Positions 11,970 to 24,345 are shown, counted from the stretch's first letter. The stretch: DNA of 64,000 nucleotides from Micropterix aruncella (GCA_944548615.1 OX155965.1:20557101-20621100); one strand, 5' to 3'. Numbers and translations: made by a program. Notes: generated by a model not told the origin, from the sequence alone.

Positions 11970-12430
11970 ACAAGCTTTTATCCACCTTGCAATGTTTGTC
12001 AGTATGTTTGTTTAGGTCAAATCTTGCAAGCATGGAGTTGACATTTATTCTATGGACAATCTATTCCTATGGAGTTGACATTTTACATGTTAGTTCAGTT
12101 CCGATGACAATGCATATCTATGGTAAGCATGACCTGATTATGCACCCAGAATTGGCTCCCGACACGGGGACTCCGCAACGGTCAACAGCACAGACACGAA
12201 ATTTTGTATACGCATTCAATTATAATAGCCCTTTCACCGCGACAGGGCTGCTGCACCCAGGGTTGGCTTCTAACGCGGGACTCTTCGGCGGTCAACAGCA
12301 AAATACGAAATTCTGTATAGCATTAAATTAAGATAGCCCGTTTTAAGTTCCACTATGATATAGCTGTTGCACCTAGGGTTAGCTCGGGATAGAGCATTTT
12401 AATACAAGCTTGTTTTTTAATCTATTTTTT
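11970..12430 (+). mobile_element. Minisatellite-bearing dispersed element, copy 2
   Basis: Begins near AAGCTTTTATCCACCTTGCA, holds about two repeat units with CAGGGCTGCTGCACCCAGGG, and ends near AGAGCATTTTAATACAAGCT. The 125-codon frame at 11954-12331 is a by-product of the repeat. Confidence 0.65.
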
Positions 12431-12714
12431 ACTATCAACTTATTGCTATTTATCGAAAATCACATACATAAAACTGCAAATAGTGAATTTAAATTCATTT
12501 TTTATTTCTTAGAGCGCCCTAGACCATCTTAACATCCTTTCCTTCTTCTCCCTCTGATCCTGCTAGAGACTCCCTAGTTGCATTTAGCGCCCACTTTGGG
12601 AACCAGTGACTCAGTCTATAATTTTCAACTCTGGACATGTGTGCTGGGACGTTATTTTGCTGAAACAAAAGAATTTAAGCGAGTTTGCTTCTTTCTACTA
12701 CGTTTCGCATTTTT

Positions 12715-13190
12715 TATTTGTCAAGCATATACAGTCCAGGTTATAGTAGCTCCATGAAAAAGGTATTCAATCATCTTGAATATCTCACAAAAGAGAGCCC
12801 ATGATCTTACATGCGGATGGAATGTACTTGATTTTTTAGGTTTTGGAGATGGTGGTCGTTTCCAGGGCATGGACTGTTGCTTAGCTTCAGACTGACATAA
12901 TTTAATTCATAGCTATGAACTGAACCAAAAAGATGGTCTGAATGCTGTTGTAATAAATTCAAAGAGCGTTACGAAATCTTCAGATTAGTTTTCTTCTCGC
13001 GTTCGTAAGCATTCTAGAAACCACTCTTCTTCCTTAAGCGATCACGTAAAATACTATACCCACTACCTATCGGAATATTCACTTGTTCGGCAATAAAAGA
13101 AACCGTGACATGACGATTCCACAAAACATACTTTTTCACCATTTCTTCAGCTATAGCCGTTTTCTCATACTGAGAAAACGGCTATTTAGC
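12715..13190 (-). pseudogene. Mariner-like transposase relic (N-terminal half)
   Basis: On the minus strand, from about 13190 downward, I read a helix-turn-helix block (VTVSFIAEQVNIPIGSGYSI). After frame breaks the catalytic-domain start follows as EAKQQSMPWKRPPSPKPKK, then the block ending HGATITWTVYA near 12725. Mariner proteins have QSMEWxxxxSPxPKKF and PxGATIN at these places. Internal stops are present and the C-terminal catalytic part is missing. It sits next to a 15-bp perfect hairpin at 13153-13185. Confidence 0.75.
13153..13185. repeat. Perfect 15-bp hairpin
   Basis: ATAGCCGTTTTCTCA (13153-13167) pairs exactly with 13171-13185 around a TAC loop. A further direct copy, TTAGCCGTTTTCTCA, starts at 13186. 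Confidence 0.8.
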
Positions 13191-13243
13191 CGTTTTCTCA
13201 ATATGACCGTTTAACATTGACATTTTTCACATTTGTAAAAATT

Positions 13244-13462
13244 TGTTTGAGGTGTCTAAAAATAGCTCTAGGTCTGTAGATTTGTCATCAAAAGGGAAAA
13301 ATACAAAAAGTCATCAAAAGAGAAAAATAAAAAAGAATATAAACGTGATTTTCCCGTAACCGCCAAATTGAGAGAACAGATAAGTGTGTTTTTTTATTGA
13401 GGTGTCTTAAAAACGCTCTTGGTCTGTAGATATGTTATCAAAAGAGAAAAATAAAAAAATAT
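13244..13462 (+). repeat. Two-copy direct repeat
   Basis: TTGAGGTGTCT...GGTCTGTAGAT...ATCAAAAG...GAAAAATA occurs at about 13248-13330 and again at about 13397-13455, spaced about 150 bp apart with a few mismatches. Confidence 0.6.
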
Positions 13463-13483
13463 AGTGTCATCTGTTAGATGTAC

Positions 13484-13770
13484 GTGCAGGGGAGGGGAAG
13501 GCGGAGGTGGAAACAATGTTCAAATTTGGGGGGAACGCGTGAGGGTGGGTGAGTTGGGGCAGGGGTAGTAAAAGTTTTGGGAGTTTGGGGGGAGATGGGG
13601 GAGAGAGTTAGAAAGAGAGAGAGAGGGTTAGGGGAAGGTTGTGGGGAGGGGGTGGAAGGGGCGTAGGTGTCCAAGGGGGTTGGTAGAGGCAGTGGTTGAG
13701 GTGTGGTCGGGGGCAGGGGGTTTGAATATGGATGGGAAGTTTATGGTGTTTTTGGCGCGTTTGGCAATTA
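13484..13770. repeat. G-rich strand-asymmetric tract
   Basis: About 290 bp in which the plus strand is almost C-free and made of G runs of 3-6 separated by A or T, with an AG-dinucleotide stretch at about 13608-13625. The Pro/Ser/Thr-rich minus frame over it is a composition artefact. Confidence 0.8.
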
Positions 13771-14099
13771 ATCCAAATAAATATTATTTATACATAAATA
13801 AGAAGTATATTTCCGTTTATTTTTGAAACATTACTGTCTAAACATTACTGTATAAAGTGAATGTCGATTTCGATGGTCGGATTGAGTTTAATATGAAACC
13901 GTAGAATATGGGGGAGAATCAAACACTAATGTATCTTATAAGTCTTGAAATACTCGCTCCGTACAAAAAAAACATATAAATATATAGAATTTGGCCGCCT
14001 CGTTTCGACGAGATGCAGGGAAATGACTAATATTTAAAATAATTAGTTTTAAAAAAAAACACTAAAAAAACCGCTTTTATAAATGCACGTAAAAACCAA

Positions 14100-14280
14100 A
14101 TATCTTCTGGCTTCATCATCAGACCCTAAAACCTAATCGTGGTCAAAGTTCATTCCAAGACTTTTCTAACAAGTCCAAACACAGCTATGATACGATGTTC
14201 CATCATATCTTCCGACTCCATCATCAGATCAGTTCCACAGTACTTATTATTGTATTGTCATCAGAAATACATACAGCTTC
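14100..14280. repeat. Possible dispersed repeat
   Basis: The phrase TCTTCYGRCTYCATCATCAGA occurs twice about 105 bp apart (about 14103 and 14208), each followed by similar AT-rich sequence. Likely interspersed repeat; class unknown. Confidence 0.35.
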
Positions 14281-16890
14281 CAATTTTCATGACGTTACGA
14301 TCCTTAGAAGATGGTTAAATTAGTTACCTTAGATTCTTTTACATAGTTAGTTACATACAGGTCGACCTAATAAAACCGTGTTAAAAAAGACAAGTTTCTT
14401 TTATTAGAACATAATAACAGATGTATTATCTTGAACTGCCAATATTTATTTATGTATGGTTTCTCGGAGTATCTTATTACCATTTTATACTGTCCGCCCC
14501 TCGTATTTAAATATTCGAAAGCTTATTAATTTATTATCTTTTTGAGTGATCCGTTTCGCCTCTGTATGACGCCCTGAATTTTAAGCAAATTTTCAAGACG
14601 TTTAGGGATCGCGCTCAAGTTGACGGCGAGACGTCGGATTTTTCGGTCGAGCTGCGCTTGTTTGCGAGGAAAAAATCTCCCCCGGGGATTCGCGTCACGT
14701 AAAAAAGACGACGAAGCGATTTCATTCGACGCGAATTTATTTTGCGGCTGGGAGCCAAATTCGCTCTAATCCAATATTCGCGGGGCCATTTGATATGGGA
14801 TCCGTGGAAAATTATCATCCATTCGCTTGGTGAATATTGCGCGGGAATTCGCCGCTCTAAACGATCAAAATGCGACTAGATTATGTATTGTTATTTTAAA
14901 CTGCAAAAATAATTATGTCAACCTACATATTTAGAAATACTGAGCCATCTTAGTTTTGCGCTAGATATTGTCTATTCGATGGAAATCCTGAACTACATAA
15001 TATGATCCACTATCCAATTGTTTCCATATCAAATATTCAATTGTTTGCTCATATACCTACAATTGTTTGCAATTCTCCCAACTTACTTAGTTGCAACCAA
15101 GTAAGTTAGTAAATATTATCATTTTAAAAATCCCTTTTCGGACGTATTAATTACAGATGTACTTCATACAATTGATGAGGTGGGGTTAATATAGTTCCAA
15201 GTGCCATTTCTGCAAAAATCGAGCTAGTGGAGAATTTTGGTGAAGAAAAGTAAGAACTATGATTCTGTAGAGTCAATTTCATGACTCCACCGATAGAAAG
15301 CGCGGAGAGCCATCGCACTGTGTTGCCCTTAGATATTGTTTACGAATCGCTAGAGGCAAGATAGTATCAAGCGGCAATGCGGCGAAACAATCCTGGCAGA
15401 TCCGGCGGTTACAATTTACTGAAGAAGAAGATGAATATGTCCCTAACGATGACTACTAGCTTCGATACGAAACATCAATAAATGTAAAAGGCGCTTGGCA
15501 TTATCTTCCACCTAACCCCAATTCCCAGTTTTGCTGCTTAGCATCTCAGCACTGTTCTTCATTCCTTTATTGATATAACTTTGATCTTATACTCTTATTC
15601 TTATCTTCGATCTTATAATCTTAGAGTAAGAGAATACCATTCTAGTCTTCATTATTCATTGATAATTCCCTTCTAGAATGCTATACACCTTAAAATTTGC
15701 TTAGCTTTTTGGTGCAATATTGTCAGAAATCTAAAAATATACGAAAAATAGGCCTAATATTAACAAAAATTGGGTGATATACTCATGAAGATATGTATGT
15801 ACAATTGCTTTCGAAACTTATCTAGCCTCCAAATCAAATTCCCAGATTTGAGGATTTAATCAAACTTTCATATGCGTTTTCCTCGAAACTTGAAAAATGG
15901 CGCTTGGCACTATGTTCACCTCTTCAATTATTCTACATTAGTTTGTCCTAGTTTAAAATAAAAAATGTACACAATACATAATAAATTCAATGGACAATGG
16001 AAACAAATCATTGATACAACTTCTTTAATCAAAAATGACAATTATTCCCAAAAATGACATCCTGTGCCGGTGTATTCTATTACAGTTACGCTTACGCTTA
16101 CGACTACAGTTACGCTTAAATGTGTACTCTTTAAAACTGCAGACAATGATGGAGAAGCTCGTGATTAAATAACTGAGCCTGGTAAATCGCTCATCGCCAC
16201 TGCTTCTGCATGACAACGTATAACCACAGATTTCCCTGCAAATAGTCGCAAAGTTGCAGGAGTTTCGTCTGGAGACTTGGTCGGCTGGAGATTTTTTTTT
16301 AGAATGTAGATAACTTTTTACAAGGGAAAAAATCAACTTTAAAGATTCGGTGAAAAACGCCTTCGAAACATTCATTGGTTCCTATCCACTAGAGTTTTTC
16401 AGCAGAGGAATTAAGCAACTCCAATTAAAATGACAAATCTGCATAGATAATATGGGTCAATATTTCTATTAATTAAATCCTATATATTTTTTAAATAAAG
16501 TTTTTGGCCTTAAATTTCCTTTACAGGACAGCAACTTCATAACTACGCACCAATAGTTAGAAGTCGAGTGTTCAGTAATTGAAATCATGCCATCCAGTCT
16601 CTGAAAGATCTAGAAAAGGCCATAAAACCGTTATATTCAAAATGAAATAAAATATTAAAAAAATAAAACGTTTTTATGTCAAAATATACAAATATGTAGG
16701 TGCAAACAAAGCATATCGAACAACGTAGAGAACTATTTCAGAAATTATCGAATTTCACAGGTCGCTAGTTTTCGTGCTCATAGCTGTGGAAAATACCATG
16801 CGATCTCCTTATGATCCTTTGAAATTTTACACTGAAATACTTTCACAGTGCTCAGGGAGGTGTGCAGCAAGAAACAATATAACATTATTA
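14281..16890. other. Long non-coding stretch
   Basis: No recognisable gene. A GC-richer block at about 14580-14850 (CCCCCGGGGATTCGCG and neighbours) stands out and could be a single-copy regulatory island. TTACGC-like short repeats lie at about 16082-16110. The 116-codon minus frame at 16025-16375 shows no family motif. Confidence 0.4.
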
Positions 16891-16894
16891 TCGC

Positions 16895-17835
16895 ATGCAT
16901 GGACTTAAATGCAGTAAAGTCAGTGTGGTGTTTTCCCGATTAGAGAACGTGTTAAACACCTCGGGCGTTTCACATGGTTCAATACTGGGACCGCTTCTAT
17001 GCTCTATCTACATATACCTAATATTCTATTTTATATCAAGAATATTCTTATCTGTTTTAAAAACAGCAGTTTTCATTTATATGCCTATGATTTAAATAGT
17101 TCTTCCAGTATTCACTCAATTCAAGACTGCATCCACACAGACTTTGACCGCATAAGCTGTAATTTTATTAAAAATGGCACATTCAGTAAGAATAACACAT
17201 TCATCACATTCACTAAGAATGAAACATTCATCACATTCTCTAAGAATAACATTTCACTTTTGCTTACCATCTGAATGAATGCTCTCTCGAAACGATGTTA
17301 CTTAGTCGTGCCATTAAAGTATTCTTTGCCTCCAAACCCCACTGTGACATAAGTACAGGTTGATAGCATAATTAAAAGAGCTTAAAAACGATAGGGTTTG
17401 TCATTTGAGTATCAAAAAGTTTCTTTAAAAGGTTGATTCGAGTATTTCTTTTGTTATACAAAACCGGTGTACATTCTTAATTAGAGTATGCCTGCTCGGC
17501 CTGGAATCCTTTTTACTCTATATGCTCTGATAAGCTGGAAATGATTAAGGAAAACGTTTCTTCGGATGCTACAAGTTCGCATTGGCAAGCCGCGTAAATC
17601 GTTCGTGAATCTTCTTGCTCATCAAAACAAACGTGTTTTGTACGACAAACTGAAAAAAAACGTCTTCTTCTCGACATGATGTGGCTCCACAATATCTGTA
17701 GTAATCACTTGGACGGTCCTAGTCTCGCAAATATGTCCGAGTTGTTCACATTAACAGAAAAATCATTGACTATGGACTTGAGTACTTCCAAGCAGCGTTG
17801 AGAACAACTCCTCACTGTTATCAATAAAAGGGATT
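16895..17835 (+). pseudogene. Non-LTR retrotransposon reverse transcriptase relic
   Basis: LINE reverse transcriptases copy their RNA at a chromosomal nick. Surviving blocks, in order: SGVSHGSILGPLLCSIYI (about 16960-17025), matching the GVPQGSxLGPLLF block; then, in a second frame, FHLYAYDLNSSSSI (about 17070-17110), where YAYD replaces the catalytic YADD; then LEYACSAWNPFYS (about 17480-17520), matching the YAxxVWxPxY region after the palm. Frames shift between blocks, and the 3' part to about 17835 has stops. It is a dead jockey/CR1-like copy; the clade is not resolved. Confidence 0.75.
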
Positions 17836-19560
17836 CAAACGAATTTTGTAATATATATTTTAAATGGCTCTAAATATGAAAATACACGGTTGCTTGTAAA
17901 TCAATCCTCTATAATCATTACCGTTTAGGAGCCAACAACAACGTGGGATGATAACGAGGATTGCAACAACGTCAACCATTAAAACCCTAAACTTAAGAAA
18001 ATGAGATTTCTCGTATGTTTTCTCGATGAAATGTTTTTTTTTTATATACAACCCGCACATGTGTCTCATATAAGGCTGGGCTATGATCCTGAAATTATTC
18101 TGAAATGGAGATATTTTGAAACACTTTTTATTCCAATAATAACTCGCCACTGCCACAAATACTCTTGCTCAGTCGCCTTTTGATTCTTCCGTCGAATTCG
18201 GTCGCTTTTTCTCATAGGCGTAGAATTTCTCTAAGTGATAATTTCGTGATAATAAGAAGAGATGTGTATCAATGTACTGCAATATATAGAGGGGAGTTTA
18301 TGATGTCCATTGATCCTTCTTAGTTACGGTTCAAACTAACCTTAATCACGACCACCATGCTCGCGTTTATCCAAGTGACACAAAATCTATGATGAATCAG
18401 GATATTAATTGCTTGTTTTTTATACCAAAATATAAATCGTATTTTTTGCCACGAGCAGAATCTAGATTTCTACAAGGAGGAAAAACAAGACATAAGGTAT
18501 GTTTACTCTTTACTAAATGCTTTGTATTGTCAATACCGCAAAGCAAAAATACGACCAAGGAATATGTATTATTTTTCTGCCTTGGGATTAATTCTTTTAG
18601 CGGCGCGAGCGTTTCTAGCGGGAATCGCCTCAAAGGATGTGTTACTTGATCGTGCAGACGGAAGCGCTGCGGTAATCACAGTGGGCACCTATTTTACAAT
18701 GTACAGTCCAAACTATCTCAGCACGGCTACTGTGGAGTAAACAAAGCACAGCAGCTACGAGCGCGTGTACAAATTTACGAACCATACTCTGTTTTCATTC
18801 ACGATCTTTAACCATAGCGGTCTCCCAAGAGGTTGAATTGCACTAGCTAATCGACCAAAGGATGTAATGATTCATTTCATTACATAAAAAGTAATTGCAA
18901 AATGCCATAGCAAAAATACAGTAAATTGCGTAGCGCCATCTGCTGGTTCGGAATAACATTAGGCGGAAACTATGACGTTTCTTGCAAACAACGCCATGAC
19001 AGTTGATTGGGAGCGTGTGTCGCGTCATCTGTGTTTATCGAAACTTAACAGTGAAAAATGCAATATTATACAATTGATGTCGGCAGACGGCACACTACAA
19101 AATCTCATTGGAGAATTATAGATTGAAACTCGATATAAAGGCATCTATCGAAATTTAAAATACACACTTAGTTCAAGTATTCAGAAGGGCTAATTTTGGG
19201 CGTAGATTTTATGAGAATATTCAAAGTAAAATTAGATTTTAAATTTGATGACACAGATGTACAATTTATCCATTGTGCCAGCATATGACTTGGAGATGCC
19301 AGACGGTAAAGTTTTAGGACGTCATCATATTAAAGACATGATAAAGATTAATAAAGGATGATTGGAAAGCTTAACAGAAATATAGATCATCAGATTGAGT
19401 AGACAAATATTAAATACTCAAGCATTCTTTAAAGTATCAAATATTTATATAATAAATATTAGGGGTTATAAAATTGTCCACGGTTATTCGCTGGACACAA
19501 ACCGGTGCGCAAGCTACCCAGTTTTGCCCGAGGCGTTCCCTCGAAGCGGCACTTCGGATC
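17836..19560. other. No gene recognised
   Basis: Small frames at 18389-18740 show no known domain. A GCGCCATCTGCTGGTTCGG phrase at about 18930, often seen near insect repeats, is the only familiar sequence. Confidence 0.35.
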
Positions 19561-19577
19561 CCAACTGCTTACGACTG

Positions 19578-20830
19578 CAGGTTGCAGCCGTAGACAGTGT
19601 TCAAAGTGGCCCTTCCAGTTAAACTGCCCTCTTCAAGGAGACTACCATATATGGACTAAGCCGTGGGTTGGGTCGATTCAAGGAACCACAAATAAGACAT
19701 TAGGCCCGAGCTGTACGGAATCATCAGGACCCTTCAATTCGTCTAGAGTTCGGGGTTTGTTCTCGTATACTCTAGCCTTGAAATGTCCCCATAAGAAAAA
19801 ATCGCATATGGATAAATCTGGGGAACGAGGAGGCCAGTGAACATCGCCAAACCTGGAAATAAGGTGACCAGGGAAGAGAGGGCGAATAACGTCCATTGAT
19901 GCTCTGGCTGTGTGGGTGGTCACCCCATCCTGCTGGAACCACACACGTCGGATTAGAACACGTCGCCGTCGTAATTCAGGGAAAAAGAAGTTGGTGATCA
20001 TTTCGACGTAGCGCTCTGAGTGCACGGTAACAGCACGACCATTACCTACTTCGAAGAAGTAAGGGCCAATGATGCAAGTTTACGATACAGCGCACCAAAC
20101 CGTTACTTTTGGGCTGTGCAGCGGTCTTTCGTGTAACTGTTCCGGATTTTCATTAGCCCAATGACGGCAATTCTGCTGGTTAACCATGCTGTTTAGGTGA
20201 AAGTGAGCTTCGTCACTCCTGAACAAAATAAGGTTCTCATTTTGATCGATCAGTGCTTCCATCTCAAGTGCGAAGTTCATTCGTTGTGCATAATCTCCGG
20301 GCTGTAACTGTTGCACAATGGCCAATTTGTAGGGGTGAAAGCGAAGATTCATGCGCAAAATTCGCCTTACCGAACGATGTGCAGCAGCATGCAGCAGCAT
20401 GTTTCCGGGCAGATCGAGTCGGACTGCGAAGAAAGGCTTGTCGAACGCGTTCAACATTTTCAGGAGTTCGAACTGTTCGCGGAGCTCCTCTTGGTCTTCT
20501 GTTGATCAGTTCACCACGCCTGCGAAGTGATTTAACCCAACGAAGAATGGTGTTTTGAGAGGGAACAGCTCTATTCCGATGAATGTTGAAGTGGCGACGA
20601 AACTCACGCTGTACGACGGTGACTGACTCATTATTTCGGACGAAACAATCATAGGCGAAAACGCGGTGCTCCACCGTCCACGGCTCCATGACGACTGGTA
20701 AAACAATGCTAGGAACTCACGAGTCAAACGGCACCCTCCCCACCACTCTCGTGGACGGAGGGGGAGAGTACTACCCATCTCATAAAGGTCCGTCCTCACT
20801 GCCGCACCCAGTATAAGTTTCTACAACCTG
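19578..20830 (-). mobile_element. Possible full extent of the DD41D element
   Basis: CAGGTTG at 19578-19584 is mirrored by CAACCTG at 20824-20830, and the right end is followed by TA. The left flank is TG rather than TA and the inverted match is only 7 bp, so these ends are tentative. Confidence 0.25.
19678..20689 (-). pseudogene. DD41D mariner-like transposase, inactivated
   Basis: This is a cut-and-paste transposase of the IS630/Tc1/mariner superfamily. It starts at the ATG at 20689. The N-terminal helix-turn-helix region (MEPWTVEHRVFAYDCF, NTILRWVKSL) runs to KHAAA. A tandem 10-bp duplication at 20381-20400 (GCAGCAGCAT twice) then shifts the frame; downstream sequence continues as HRSVRRIL. 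The catalytic core keeps all three acidic blocks: SDEAHFHL, WFQQDG and PPRSPDLSICDFFLWG. I count 41 residues between the second and third Asp (QQD to ICD), the spacing reported for rosa/VISITOR-type DD41D elements. An in-frame TAA follows VWCAVS at 20080-20082. The C-terminus diverges after DELKG near 19735. Two lesions plus a damaged end make it non-autonomous but fairly young. Confidence 0.85.
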
Positions 20831-23375
20831 TAAATATTTTTAAAATAAAGTAAACTGAACTGAACTGCAATAATGATCTCACAATTGTTCGTAATTTTTC
20901 CACAAATATTTGTTGAACACCCATTTTTGTCTTCAACGGTAATGCAACTTTTGAACAGTATGGTACTCATCTTTACGTTGGATATAAAAAATAAAATATT
21001 AAGAAATCATTACGTAGCTCTGTTGAAGATAATTGTTTATGTCAAAATGAAATAAAGTCGAGTTATGATAATTAGGCGATTTTATTACTCTTGTAGGCAA
21101 CCTCCCTACACACACATCATAACACATAACACTCGCATAGCATGATTTTGGATAATATTTTTATTATCTTCTTTTTCTTAGAGTAGCCTTCGTAATGTGT
21201 AATATTTTCACTGGTCACCTAGAAGCAGGTCGGATGCCGCGGCTCTGCGCCGGGCGATGGAAAACTGCAAACACCTTTGTTCAGGCACGCGTTCTCCAGC
21301 AAACACGTAGTAGCCGACGTGACTCCTTTGTTTGAGTTGACTAAGTATACGTCCGTGGCGGCCTCTAAGTAAGTCAACAGGCCCTTTCTTAATCAATTCG
21401 ATTAATTGCGTATAACAAGGTTGCTCCGATGTATCAACAATTCAGCTTTTTAAGGTTTGTTACAAAAGCGCAAAAAACCAATTCCCTTAGAGAGACTATC
21501 TGTATGTCTGTAACGGATGTTAACAATAGCTTTAAGCTTCCTGGAAAAGTAATATTAACACACAAAATGAAAAACAAAAGAATCGACAATCATCGTTTCA
21601 ATCATAGTTTATTGCATGGACTATTCTTAAATCCGAAAGGCAGTCTGTTAAATTGAAATTGTTCAAATATTTTATTTTTAGGGTTTTGATGAAAGTACAA
21701 ACGGAAGTCTATTAGCGAAACTCCGATATCCTTTCGTCTGTCTGGATGTATATTATTGATTTATTGTTGCCACCGCTTATAAGCTATCGACATGAAATTG
21801 CACTTAGTAATATAACTAACTTTCCAGCATGTAGCCCAAGAGTCCGAAGTGAAATATATTATTTGGCACGGCGAGGGTGTAGCGGCCCTATTTTTAGGTT
21901 ATTATAAAAAAAGTAGGTAAAAAATCGTTATGTTTTTTATTAGATTTCTTAATAACAATACCTATTAACAATATACCAGACAATTTTTATAACATAAAAA
22001 GCCATTTTTTTGTATTTAGAATTGTACGAACAATTGGAAGTATCACGTACCTACACTTTGAGGGTTTCGGTTTTTTTGTACTCGAACGTACGTGATACGG
22101 CTTGTTGCGTTTGGGCAATACTATAACGGACGTATCACGTACGTTCGTGTATTTAGGGCGGTTATAATAAACTTTTTTTCTATATCTGAAATGGCTCTTT
22201 CCACTGATTTCTAAACCTTATCTCTATTATTTTTCGTAACTAAGATTAAGAAAAAACTTTTAAACTGTTTACAAGAAAGTATGCCTTCTCCGATATTTCT
22301 TGTCCAAAATAATCATTATCTTTTATAGGTGGGTAGATGAAGATTACAGGAAAAAAAATCTTATGTAAAGGGTTGTGAGCCAATATACTTGTATTATTGT
22401 GTAATTACATTTATATGACTTATATAAAAAATATATACTATTAATTAAAATATGTATATGCCATATTATAAATGATCAGGTAATTAAAGAAAGTCTACTC
22501 TTATAATAGAAGTATTATGTTTTAATGTGCCCCTTAAGGCGACTTGATACCTGGGAACGACATCTAAAGAATTTTACTTTTATGATTTAAAAAAAAAAAT
22601 GAGTTTTAATTTGAAAAAGTTTCGAAGCGATTCCCTCGATTAGAATCCAATTTACAATTTAAACTCAAAAAAGGTGCACATTGCCTTGGACTAAGGGCTT
22701 TAAACTGACTTCAAAAACTTTCAGGCGCGATTTCTCCTACAATGTAAGCGGTGAGTGTGTTTTATTATAATTTCCTTATATTGACTGGTTAATTCTCTAA
22801 GGCAGCACCTAGCCAAATTTTTATTTATGCATTAAATTAATTACATTTAATTAAAACGCGAGAGCGCTCTGAGAGTTACGATAAATATGCTTTGTCATTA
22901 ACACCCTTATACCTACCACCACTGCCTAAAGATAGTTATTCTGTGCATGTGCTGCGATAGACCGTTTAGTATGCGCCTGGTCGTCTGTAAAATCTGCGCA
23001 TGACGCTTCGTCAACGCTGGATTTTTATTGGTCAAACCCTACAAAATTGAACCCGCCTATTATTTCGCGTGTCCGCCCATTTCGGATATTTTTCTGAGGT
23101 TTCATGTCGCATTAAGGATCAAACTTTCTGGTTTTCACTTGGCAATAAAGAAAGACTTACGTGCATCCTTATATTATTCTGCAGTAAGAATTCTTCACAA
23201 AGTATTGTGGAAAAAGTCTTAGGCACTAGTATATATCGTGATCACTTAAAAATGCTAAAAAAATGCTTATAATGGAAATGTAATGACTGATGCAAAGATT
23301 AACTAACTTAAGAATTTAAATACGATACATTTGTCTTCTTTTAGTTTTTAATACTAAAGTATAATTTGTAGAAAC
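20831..23375. other. Long AT-rich stretch
   Basis: No recognised gene. The GC-richer 62-codon minus frame at 21208-21396 is unassigned. Three copies of a GTATCACGTAC motif in mixed orientation lie at about 22038-22150 (see findings). Confidence 0.4.
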
Positions 23376-23905
23376 TGTTATAAATAAGATAAAAATTAAT
23401 TTACCACCTGAAGTCTGTGACACCCGACGTTTCAGCGATGTTTCAAACCGCCGTTGTGAAAATCTGTCAATCCGTTGTACCGCGGGTAGGCGACATATCG
23501 CTGGCGCCACTGCGTAGATTATAACGGTGGTGTGGGGGAGGGAAGGGGAGGGGGCTCGGAGCGAGCGAATTTCGGAAATCCATCTTGCACACAAAACTCA
23601 ATGAATCTTGTCTTACGTCCTTGCGCTCGGTGACGGCCATTGCGAACATTTTAACAAGAGGGTTCCTAGTAAAAGAAAGTTTGTAACGCTTCGTCTCTAT
23701 TGAAATTCGGGTTCTTTCTATTTCAATGGCTTCCCGGATCATGTGAGGAAAGTAAAATTTTTCTTTGGATAGTACAATGGAATTTTGAAACTGCAGCTAG
23801 TGGCTACTTCCGTTATCTAATAATATGCTCTCAAAATCATCGCCGAAACGTCGGGTGTTACAAACTTCACGGAGAAAATTCGTTTTTATCTTATTTATAA
23901 TGTCA
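23376..23905. repeat. Foldback repeat family B, copy 1
   Basis: The outer 60-65 bp at 23376-23438 and 23838-23905 are reverse complements (each carries CGAAACGTCGGGTGT or its inverse and ATTATAAATAAGATAAAA). The left half matches the palindrome at 31475-31943 over CGGTGGTG and GAAATCCATCTTGCACACAA. The centre (about 23610-23830) differs between the arms, so this copy is a foldback with a unique middle. Confidence 0.65.
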
Positions 23906-23929
23906 AACAACCGCGATAATCTTCGATGT

Positions 23930-24345
23930 AATATTTTAAAAACGGTTTACTTAAAAATGACTAACAAGCCAAACACGTACTCTGATCGCCATGAAACCTG
24001 GCCTATTAGACCTAGACAAAAAATGATTTCAGCAGTGAATACAGCTCATTTTCCACCAAAATCTGCTTTGTCTTCCAACCTTGCTATATGTAGATATGTA
24101 AAAATTTTCCTTATAATTTCCCTAATCATTTCACAGTGAAATACGGTATACGGTATACGATGATACGAGTTTTGCTCAGAAATTTCCATGACCATCCCGT
24201 GACACTTCGTTGGGATTTTACGAGTAATATCCCAAATCAGTGCCGTTTGCCTATTTCAGAAGTTTGTGACTGGAACGTTATTGATGGGATTGAGTTTGAT
24301 ATCCTGCGGAGACAATTTGGAAAGTATTTAATCGATAAAATGTAA
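23930..24345 (+). other. Unrecognised open frames, possible exon relic
   Basis: From 24136 a frame runs to the TAA at 24343 (69 codons; no ATG at its start). It reads RVLLRNFHDHPVTLRWDF and later CDWNVIDGIEFDILRRQFGK. It is preceded by a pyrimidine-rich TTTCACAG that would serve as a 3' splice site. A second open stretch at about 23930-24098 (MTNKPNTYSDRHETWPIRPR) ends at GATATGTAAAAA, a possible donor, but the implied 37-39 nt intron is too short to be credible. Composition looks coding-like, yet I do not recognise a family. It could be a decayed gene or element piece. Confidence 0.3.

Noticed and set aside
11954..12331. 125-codon plus frame
   Set aside because: It runs through the minisatellite repeat units and encodes no domain.
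13474..13674. Pro/Ser/Thr-rich minus frame, mucin-like
   Set aside because: Pure composition effect of the G-rich tract on the other strand.
16075..16110. Telomere-like TTACGC repeats
   Set aside because: Only a few imperfect units; the insect telomere repeat is TTAGG.
20253..20558. Plus frame of 101 codons in the mariner region
   Set aside because: Antisense of the DD41D transposase.
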